Positions 24,178 to 29,130 of a DNA stretch of 29,130 nt are shown piece after piece. The number at the start of each line of letters is the position of its first letter. The first letter of the stretch is position 1. The position numbers and the translations under genes are program-made. The notes under the pieces were generated by a model that made no database searches, was not told the origin of the DNA, and saw only the letters and a list, made by a program, of their open reading frames with translations. This stretch comes from a virus, in IMG/VR virus record IMGVR_UViG_3300025769_000595, positions 1-29,130 of that record. The stretch is one strand, 5' to 3'.

Positions 24178-24782
24178 GAAGTCCTGTATAAATCTAACAC
24201 CCTTCGTATATGGTCGGGGAATCCTGGGTCGTTTCTAATTGCAGAAGCAGGTGCTCCTTCTCTAGTAGCCGAACCTATGCTTTGTCTTTCTTTGTGCTCG
24301 TTTAAATGATAGTAGGTAATAATGTCAGCTACAGCCAACTGTAAGTCTGTGGGTAGAACAACATAACCGGCAAGATAGGTTATCTTTACAGAGCCTACTC
24401 CGTGTGGCCAACTTTTATAGCTCCCACTTTCATTTGTTCTAAAAACAGAATCTGAAACAGTGTCTAAGTACCAATCATATCCTACAGGACTAGAATTGGA
24501 AGAAAACAGTTCGGTATACGCCGAAGACTGTCCCACTCTTTCATATACATTAGTAATACTAATTACAGGGCTTTTTCTTAACTGGACAACATATGTATCC
24601 CATTGAATATCAAATTCTTCAGTAAACCCTGGGGCGGAGGCATAGGTGTCAAACTCATTATTACAATAAGTACGGACAAGCTGACTTACACTCGTAATTA
24701 GCTTCTCAAACTTTTCGTCATACTGAGTAGAGTTTATACCCTCTAAGAGTTTATATTCATCTAATGTAATTAAATCTGCCAT
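24174..24782 (-). CDS. Head-tail connector, HK97 gp6-like
   Basis: Protein of 202 aa, in the standard place after the capsid gene. Seen: an N-terminal helical part with L-D-E-Y-K-L-L-E-G and F-E-K-L-I-T-S-V-S-Q-L-V-R-T-Y-C-N-N-E-F, a central P-V-I-S-I-T-N-V-Y-E strand, G-V-G-S-V-K-I-T-Y-L-A-G-Y-V-V-L-P-T-D-L-Q-L-A-V, and C-terminal P-D-H-I-R-R-V-L-D-L-Y. The Y-x-A-G-Y...P-x-D-L...A segment is a signature of the gp6/DNA-packaging adaptor family that forms the ring below the portal. It is separated from the capsid gene by a strong hairpin, so it is probably made in lower amount than the capsid. The ribosome site is weak (GAGA). Confidence 0.85.
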   Translation of the reverse strand: MADLITLDEYKLLEGINSTQYDEKFEKLITSVSQLVRTYCNNEFDTYASAPGFTEEFDIQWDTYVVQLRKSPVISITNVYERVGQSSAYTELFSSNSSPVGYDWYLDTVSDSVFRTNESGSYKSWPHGVGSVKITYLAGYVVLPTDLQLAVADIITYYHLNEHKERQSIGSATREGAPASAIRNDPGFPDHIRRVLDLYRTS

Positions 24783-24791
24783 TTAAATTCT

Positions 24792-24823
24792 CGAAAGAAA
24801 TGGAGAGCCCCGTAGGGCTCTCC
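24792..24823 (-). terminator. UNCG-capped hairpin after the capsid gene (terminator or attenuator)
   Basis: Minus strand GGAGAGCCC-TACG-GGGCTCTCC is a perfect 9-bp stem whose C(UACG)G loop is the extra-stable UNCG type, followed by ATTTCTTTCG. The T-tract is broken, so partial termination or a 3' end stabiliser for the capsid mRNA is as likely as full termination; no promoter is visible before the next gene. Confidence 0.7.
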
Positions 24824-24840
24824 GTATCCAATACTTACTA

Positions 24841-26271
24841 TTAGTAAGTCTTTGCAACAACTTGACCAGCTTGAGCAAACATTCTGTCAAAACCACGACG
24901 CTGAGTAGCAATAAGTACTCGACGCTGTTGTTCAACTTGGTAATCCTGTTCAACAGTAGCACCACGTAATACGGGAATAACAAAGTTACGCGTATTAACT
25001 GCTACGGCATAAGGAGCACCGTCCGCTTCGCTTGGGAATTCGTCACATACGATTACTCGTGAACCGTATACGGAACCTACGTCACCATTGAGCTTCAATG
25101 CTGTATCTGAACCAACCTGGTTAACGTCTGCAAAAGCAGGATCGTCAAGCAACTTGTAATAAGCATCCAAGCCAACGATATAAATAACGTCTCGTGAATT
25201 ACGGCCATACTTGCCCATATCCTGGCGCATAGCCAATAAGTCGGCAGCAGTTACGTCGAAATCAGCAGGTGAAGGCTGAGTATCGCTAGTAATCTTGCTG
25301 TCATCGGTAGCTAATTGAATCAAGCCTTTGTAGCCACTAGTAATAAGGTCATAAGTAGCTAATTTGCCTAAAAGAAGTGAATGCTCGATTGCACGTGCGT
25401 GTGATCGAACCATAGCTTCTCGGATGTAAGGAAGAACGGGAATAATCGCGTCTTCTTCAGTTTCATTTGCGATGAAAGACTTAGATACCAATTTAGAAAC
25501 AGTCAAAATTTTGTTGCCCATTGGAATACCAGCTTCGTCGCCAAAAGAAGCAGAACGCTGATCTAAGTTACCTTTGGGAGCAACTGCATCGCTAGAACCT
25601 TCGGTAGAACCTGTAGCTAAGAACTCAGCATAACCTGCGTCCGGCATGAGGGGTACTACCATAGAAGCAGCATTCATCTGAATCTTACGGAACAAAGGAT
25701 CTAATACAAGCTCGAGCTCAATGTCTCGCTCCATTGCAGTAGAAACTTGAGTTTCAAAGTTTTCAGAGGTTGAAGTAGGTACTGCTGCACCTGCTCGACC
25801 GTTTACTTTTTCAAGTACTGATCGACCAAAGCTAGTTCCCTGTACACCCTTGTTAGTAATAACGCCTAAAAGATGGGCGTTAACCATGTCTTCTTCTAAG
25901 GCTTTTTGAGATTCTGCTGAACCGGAACGGTCAGCGAAAACTCGCTTGCTGTCACGCATCTTTTCAATTTCACTAGCTTTTTCTTTCAAATCAGCTTCGT
26001 ACTTCTTGATAAGTTCTGCGTGGTCGGCATCCTTTGCAGACATTTGTTCTGCAACGTCAGCCAATAGTTTTTCCGCACCACTAGTTACAGCGGTTGCGAT
26101 TTGAGCTTCTTGCGCGGCTTTTTGAGCTTCAGCTTCGTCAGCAGCTTTTTGTTCTGCTTCCATATTAGCTTGCTCTTCTGCCTTGCGCTCAGCTTCTTTC
26201 ATTGCCATTGCGGCGGCCGTCTTTTCGACAGCAGCAGCTACAATAGCATCAACATCAATGTTGTCACTCAT
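24841..26271 (-). CDS. Major capsid protein from an internal start (476 aa, predicted)
   Basis: In-frame ATG at 26271 (M212 of the fusion) is preceded by AGGAG with a 6-nt gap, one of the best ribosome sites in the window. The product would be the coiled scaffold-like domain plus the capsid fold, the size expected for an unprocessed HK97-type capsid protein. Made this way, capsid subunits could exceed protease copies, as the prohead needs. Similar nested genes are known for lambda C/Nu3, although there the inner product is a scaffold. The start is seen in sequence; its use is predicted. Confidence 0.72.
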   Translation of the reverse strand: MSDNIDVDAIVAAAVEKTAAAMAMKEAERKAEEQANMEAEQKAADEAEAQKAAQEAQIATAVTSGAEKLLADVAEQMSAKDADHAELIKKYEADLKEKASEIEKMRDSKRVFADRSGSAESQKALEEDMVNAHLLGVITNKGVQGTSFGRSVLEKVNGRAGAAVPTSTSENFETQVSTAMERDIELELVLDPLFRKIQMNAASMVVPLMPDAGYAEFLATGSTEGSSDAVAPKGNLDQRSASFGDEAGIPMGNKILTVSKLVSKSFIANETEEDAIIPVLPYIREAMVRSHARAIEHSLLLGKLATYDLITSGYKGLIQLATDDSKITSDTQPSPADFDVTAADLLAMRQDMGKYGRNSRDVIYIVGLDAYYKLLDDPAFADVNQVGSDTALKLNGDVGSVYGSRVIVCDEFPSEADGAPYAVAVNTRNFVIPVLRGATVEQDYQVEQQRRVLIATQRRGFDRMFAQAGQVVAKTY

Positions 26272-26904
26272 AGTTTTCTCCTGTGCTTCGACTTGTGATA
26301 AGTCTTTTGGCATTGACTCTTCTTCAGAGTGCTTTTCAAATTCAACAGTTACTTTGTCCTCAGTCTCCCGAACACTCAGTATATGTTTCTCCTCAGAATC
26401 GTCTTGTTTGAAAGATTTCTTGAACTCTTCGTACTCATTCTCTGAGTTAAAAGATTTTGCAAGAGAAAAGGTTGCAGCCTGGTTAGCAGGAACCGTGACT
26501 ACCGAAACCTCCAATAGCTCTGCATCCTTGATTCTGTATCCGTCGCTTTCCGTCATGTACTCCGCGTCCTTGACTCGGAAACCAACAGAAAAAGCTCCAA
26601 GAACGCCTTCTTTAATTAATTCACCTACGTGACCAGCAGATTTGGCAATTTTTGCTTTTAACTGCAGACCATCATCATTAGTACCAAGCGAAACTGCTCG
26701 GCCAATCGGCTGATTGTAATCGTGATTAAAAAGAATTACGGGATTATTTAGGTAATTTTGAATTCCGCCCTTTGTCCAGGCTTCACTCTCAATTATGTCT
26801 CCAACACGGTCAGTACCATTAGTACTGGCCATACCAGCAATATGAAGGTCATCCCCTTCTTCATATGCTTTAAATGTGGAGCCAATGTGAAAAATTTTAT
26901 TCAA
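24841..26904 (-). CDS. Prohead protease-major capsid protein fusion (687 aa)
   Basis: Residues 1-150 are an HK97-type prohead protease (family U35/S78) with the expected catalytic set: H61 in F-N-H-D-Y-N, S106 in G-A-F-S-V-G-F and E132 in L-L-E-V-S-V-V-T-V-P-A. A 150-210 linker leads to a delta/scaffold-like Ala-Glu-Lys coiled region (~212-330), then the HK97-fold capsid protein (~330-687), with the V-P-L-M-P...A-E-F loop and a C-terminal R-R-V-L-I-A-T-Q-R-R-G-F-D. These three parts are usually separate genes or two genes. The start is TTG at 26904, chosen for its AGGAG box 6 nt upstream and because residues 1-20 contain the first protease strand. An internal start at 26271 would yield the capsid part alone. 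Confidence 0.9.
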   Translation of the reverse strand: MNKIFHIGSTFKAYEEGDDLHIAGMASTNGTDRVGDIIESEAWTKGGIQNYLNNPVILFNHDYNQPIGRAVSLGTNDDGLQLKAKIAKSAGHVGELIKEGVLGAFSVGFRVKDAEYMTESDGYRIKDAELLEVSVVTVPANQAATFSLAKSFNSENEYEEFKKSFKQDDSEEKHILSVRETEDKVTVEFEKHSEEESMPKDLSQVEAQEKTMSDNIDVDAIVAAAVEKTAAAMAMKEAERKAEEQANMEAEQKAADEAEAQKAAQEAQIATAVTSGAEKLLADVAEQMSAKDADHAELIKKYEADLKEKASEIEKMRDSKRVFADRSGSAESQKALEEDMVNAHLLGVITNKGVQGTSFGRSVLEKVNGRAGAAVPTSTSENFETQVSTAMERDIELELVLDPLFRKIQMNAASMVVPLMPDAGYAEFLATGSTEGSSDAVAPKGNLDQRSASFGDEAGIPMGNKILTVSKLVSKSFIANETEEDAIIPVLPYIREAMVRSHARAIEHSLLLGKLATYDLITSGYKGLIQLATDDSKITSDTQPSPADFDVTAADLLAMRQDMGKYGRNSRDVIYIVGLDAYYKLLDDPAFADVNQVGSDTALKLNGDVGSVYGSRVIVCDEFPSEADGAPYAVAVNTRNFVIPVLRGATVEQDYQVEQQRRVLIATQRRGFDRMFAQAGQVVAKTY

Positions 26905-27214
26905 TTGATTCTCCTACTTTTTTAGTCTTTTTCAATGCTGCTAAGGGATCCATTGAAAGAGACGCTTCCACCTTAGGTGGTGGGGTTATGACAGTAAGTT
27001 CCTCTTTTTTCTGTCCAATAGTTTTCCACTTAGCCTTAAAAATACGGCTAGCGGTGTAAATAAAATTCTTATAATCTTGAGAGCCTACTAATCTTTTATA
27101 TAATTCTCTATGCCCATTAATATTCCAATCACGTAGTTTGTATACTTTTCCCTCTTCAATAAAGAAATCGACGATCTCTTCCATGTTGGCTTTAACAGAT
27201 CCATTACGCTTCAT
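26897..27214 (-). CDS. Small unknown protein between portal and capsid-protease (105 aa)
   Basis: No family recognised. Highly charged: Lys-rich N-terminus, a helical core (E-E-I-V-D-F-F-I-E-E-G-K-V-Y-K-L and E-L-Y-K-R-L-V-G), then a Pro-rich break (T-P-P-P-K-V-E) and a Lys-rich end. I chose ATG 27214, which overlaps the portal stop and has GAGGAAG in front; an upstream start at 27268 would lie wholly within the portal gene. Its stop overlaps the TTG start of the next gene by 8 nt. Being cotranslated within the head block suggests a head morphogenesis role, for instance a scaffold or portal accessory protein; nothing in the sequence proves this. Confidence 0.75.
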   Translation of the reverse strand: MKRNGSVKANMEEIVDFFIEEGKVYKLRDWNINGHRELYKRLVGSQDYKNFIYTASRIFKAKWKTIGQKKEELTVITPPPKVEASLSMDPLAALKKTKKVGESIE

Positions 27215-28400
27215 TATCTTCTTCCTCTGGTCTTCCCCCCTCTGAGGGGTTTGATGCTGAACCTGCAATATTGGCAGGCACCCTTATTTCACTTGATCCA
27301 AAAATTTCATCATAGTTTAGTGCTTCTCTCGCCTCGTTCGGTGTAATAATACCTGAGTTTACAAGAGTTGAATAATATGCTGCAGAATCTCTTAATTCTG
27401 GCTGAAGTGCAGGAATATTACTAATGTCCGGAGTTATTTGGTATCCGAAAAATCTTTCTACAGCTCTATTAATTTTTTCTACTATAGGAAGAATTGTTTC
27501 TAAATAGTACATTCTATGGTTAGGACGAATGTTTGCATTATTTCCGGAGTCTAATAAAATTGGTGGAATACCTAGCACTTTTAAGATTTCTGTTTCTGAA
27601 GAATGTATAGATGCCTCAAAGTCTAGTTCTCTAAAGTTTACGTTTGATATTGAATCTAAATCCATTCCTCCATCTAGTATCAGAGGCCTTCTTCCGCCTC
27701 CATCTGGACGATATCTAGTCATCCAGGATTGAATCATTCTTTCTTTATTCTTTTCGCTTACAACTGAGGGAGATTTAATTACTAGTCCTGGCACAGCTCC
27801 ATTCGTAAAAAAGTTATCCTGAAACTGTCTCATTTTAGTAAGCTGAGACATAATCCTTTGAGCGGCTCTCAATCTACTAGTACCTCTATAGATACTGTGA
27901 AAAGAATTCTCTTTAATGTGTATAATCTCTCTTGGAGTATACTCTATGTTTTTCTGAAAAAGAAAACTTTTTATGTAGGTTTGAGTGTCAGGTTCTATGT
28001 CTGTGTAGTTTGCGGGAAGATGATACAGCGAGACGCCATCAAAATAGATAAAGATATTTCCATCGAGTATATAATCGATTATGAGGTTTCGCTTAAATGT
28101 AGAAATATCTTGAAAAGGGTTAGGTTCTTTATTGAGCAGTAGATCAACACGAGAACGTCTAATTCCTTTAGCTACCGAATTAAGGCCTTGTATCGGCTCA
28201 CCTACTCTTGAGGGAATCTCGGCAGTATCATCAACAATCATGTTTACACCGCGATTTACGACTTCTAAATATTCGTAGTACGCGGTGTAATTAGTAATAA
28301 TTTCTCTAGAGGCAATAGGGCCGGCGCCTTCTAGACTATAGACGATCTCCTCTTGAGCTGGGTTTAATTTTTCTTCCTTCCAGAAGTTATACCATGCCAT
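27204..28400 (-). CDS. Portal protein, HK97 family
   Basis: Protein of 398 aa, the usual size. The portal dodecamer is the DNA entry ring at one capsid vertex. Seen: R-E-I-I-H-I-K in mid-protein, N-F-F-T-N-G-A-V-P-G-L-V-I-K, S-S-E-T-E-I-L-K-V-L-G-I-P-P-I-L-L with a following N-x-R-x-N-H-R-M-Y-Y-L-E-T-I-L-P-I-V-E-K-I, and a C-terminal S-G-I-I-T-P-N-E-A-R-E-A-L-N-Y, all standard for HK97-type portals. The ATG overlaps the HNH stop by 14 nt; the ribosome site is modest (GAGA), so coupling is likely. The acidic C-terminal tail ends within the next gene's start. Confidence 0.93.
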   Translation of the reverse strand: MAWYNFWKEEKLNPAQEEIVYSLEGAGPIASREIITNYTAYYEYLEVVNRGVNMIVDDTAEIPSRVGEPIQGLNSVAKGIRRSRVDLLLNKEPNPFQDISTFKRNLIIDYILDGNIFIYFDGVSLYHLPANYTDIEPDTQTYIKSFLFQKNIEYTPREIIHIKENSFHSIYRGTSRLRAAQRIMSQLTKMRQFQDNFFTNGAVPGLVIKSPSVVSEKNKERMIQSWMTRYRPDGGGRRPLILDGGMDLDSISNVNFRELDFEASIHSSETEILKVLGIPPILLDSGNNANIRPNHRMYYLETILPIVEKINRAVERFFGYQITPDISNIPALQPELRDSAAYYSTLVNSGIITPNEAREALNYDEIFGSSEIRVPANIAGSASNPSEGGRPEEEDNEA

Positions 28401-28770
28401 ATTTTTCTCGTTGTATCTCTACCCAGCGCATTTGTTTTGATGCGGTATGCAAAGGTGGATTCCGGCCATAAATGCTGTGAAGCTTTAAATGGTGCGTGTG
28501 GCACAGAGTAACTGTATCGTTATAAAGTTCTTGCCAGTTATCTTCTATAAATTCGTCTCTCCAAATAATCAGATACTCATCTGTATAGTGCTCTGGACGA
28601 AGTTGTTGTTTCTCTTTTAGCCATTTATGGTACAGGGGTGCTAAAGTAAAGTAATGATGAAAATCTAGTTTTATCTTTGTACCGCAAATTTCACACGCGG
28701 AGCCTTTTTCATATTTAGCCTTAGCTTTATCCCTTATATATTTAATTGGGTCTCTTTTTAGCTCTGCCAT
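28387..28770 (-). CDS. HNH endonuclease (packaging-region type)
   Basis: Protein of 127 aa. Zinc ligands C26-E-I-C29 and C90-H-T-H93; the HNH active site is formed by H38-H39 in L-D-F-H-H-Y, N84 in Y-N-D-T-V-T-L-C and H94. Phages with HK97-type packaging often encode such an HNH protein beside the terminase, and in some it is needed for terminase cleavage; that role is a fair guess here. The residues look intact. It lies directly downstream of a strong promoter whose predicted start site is only about 2 nt before the ATG, and no ribosome site is present, so the mRNA may be leaderless. It overlaps the portal gene by 14 nt. A free-standing homing nuclease is the other option, less likely given the tight packing. 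Confidence 0.88.
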   Translation of the reverse strand: MAELKRDPIKYIRDKAKAKYEKGSACEICGTKIKLDFHHYFTLAPLYHKWLKEKQQLRPEHYTDEYLIIWRDEFIEDNWQELYNDTVTLCHTHHLKLHSIYGRNPPLHTASKQMRWVEIQREKYGMV

Positions 28771-28778
28771 TTTTATAA

Positions 28779-28807
28779 ATTATACTGAGAGGTTAGTTGA
28801 AAGTCAA
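28779..28807 (-). promoter_or_regulatory. Near-consensus sigma-70 promoter (TTGACT-17-TATAAT)
   Basis: Minus strand: -35 TTGACT at 28807-28802, a 17-nt spacer, and -10 TATAAT at 28784-28779, with an A-tract (28820-28814) upstream. The expected start is near 28772, two bases before the HNH ATG. It lies between the terminase and HNH genes and would drive the head genes. Confidence 0.83.
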
Positions 28808-28828
28808 GGATTATTTTTTTGTTGCCTT

Positions 28829-29130
28829 TTAAAAAGTAGGTGCATTCTCTTCAAAACTATAAAGTGCGTATCTTAATGCATCTGCCATATGGGAAGAAGA
28901 ATCATGAATAGGTTTCTCACGTATTAAGTTTGGATTCGGATCCCAGCGATATTGGTCGAGAGATCGAAGAACTTCTATGCACGAAGAATCGACGATAAGC
29001 CGATCATTGTCAATAAGGGAAGCCACGTGGCCAATCCCATCAACAACAGATTTTTTGGCATTAATGGTTGAAATGTCATATTGTTGAGCAAAGTCGAATC
29101 GAGTCTGTGCTGCTGCTGCGTCAATGAAGC
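28829..29130 (-). CDS. terL: Terminase large subunit, C-terminal nuclease end (partial)
   Basis: The last ~100 codons, open to the window edge. Seen: F-I-D-A-A-A-A-Q-T-R (in the family the Asp of this strand is part of the nuclease metal site), S-V-V-D-G-I-G-H-V-A-S-L, then R-L-I-V-D-S-S-C-I-E-V-L-R-S-L-D-Q-Y-R-W-D-P and, after K-P-I, H-D-S-S-S-H-M-A-D-A-L-R-Y-A-L, the D-H-x-x-D-A-x-R-Y type end of the RNase H-like nuclease domain. The protein cuts concatemeric DNA and drives packaging; the ATPase part is outside the window. A GTG within this stretch (29026) is not a start. A promoter follows its stop. Confidence 0.9.
   Translation of the reverse strand, partial: FIDAAAAQTRFDFAQQYDISTINAKKSVVDGIGHVASLIDNDRLIVDSSCIEVLRSLDQYRWDPNPNLIREKPIHDSSSHMADALRYALYSFEENAPTF

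Noticed and set aside
24783-24983. 66-codon minus-strand open frame across the capsid end and hairpin
   Set aside because: Overlaps the capsid C-terminus in another frame and includes the terminator hairpin; no motif.
26183-26632. 149-codon plus-strand open frame
   Set aside because: Lies opposite the protease-capsid gene, whose Ala/Glu-rich coding leaves few stops on the other strand; no family features or ribosome site.
27215-27268. Upstream start for the small protein (123 aa form)
   Set aside because: Would lie fully inside the portal gene and lacks a good ribosome site; ATG 27214 has GAGGAAG in front.
1-29130. tRNA genes, integration site or lysogeny genes
   Set aside because: Nothing with cloverleaf potential, integrase or repressor features was seen; the window is wholly structural genes, so lifestyle cannot be judged.

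Overview
The window is the structural (head and tail) late region of a tailed, dsDNA bacteriophage with a long non-contractile, lambda-type tail (siphovirus morphology inferred). The DNA is AT-rich by eye. Every convincing gene lies on the minus strand, so the transcript runs from high to low coordinates. Genes are packed with stop/start overlaps (ATGA, TAATG, TAGTG), and no gap exceeds about 105 bp. The two best promoters match the sigma-70 consensus, and the tail-tip set is the lambda M-L-K-I-J series, so a Gram-negative (probably proteobacterial) host is most likely. The style of the beta-rich tail proteins suggests a marine phage, but this is only inference.

Layout in transcription order. 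Head: the C-terminal part of the terminase large subunit (29130-28829), an HNH nuclease (28770-28387), an HK97-type portal (28400-27204), a small unknown protein (27214-26897), and an HK97 prohead protease fused to the major capsid protein, with an internal ribosome site that can make the capsid part alone (26904-24841). Neck: a gp6-like connector (24782-24174), a large 497-aa neck or tail-completion protein (24177-22684) and a tail terminator (22684-22232). Tail tube: the major tail protein (22170-21058), a G/GT tail assembly chaperone pair joined by a -1 frameshift (20953-20121) and a 1347-aa tape measure (20121-16078). Tail tip: M-, L-, K-, I- and J-like proteins (3858 down to 1, J cut by the window edge).

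The most unusual part is 16078-3863, about 12.2 kb or 42% of the window. Between tape measure and M, where lambda has nothing, there are two tandem copies of a two-gene module. Each has (a) an M-like N-terminal domain fused to Calx-beta-like sandwiches and a C-terminal repeat tract, then (b) a giant protein of about 1455 aa with one sialidase-type Asp-box and a conserved C-terminal domain. The copies are collinear but clearly diverged. I read this as a duplicated tail-tip fibre or receptor-binding module grown from a copy of the M gene: the M domain docks at the tip, the beta arm acts as spacer, and the giant protein faces the host. This function is inferred, not shown.

Expression signals also stand out. 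Two promoters (28807-28779 and 21041-21013) share the -35/-10 boxes, the 17-bp spacer length, part of the spacer sequence, the upstream A-tract and the downstream bases. One would produce an almost leaderless mRNA for the HNH gene. The other would produce an mRNA beginning with a strong GNRA-capped hairpin before the tail chaperone gene. A UNCG-capped hairpin follows the capsid gene.
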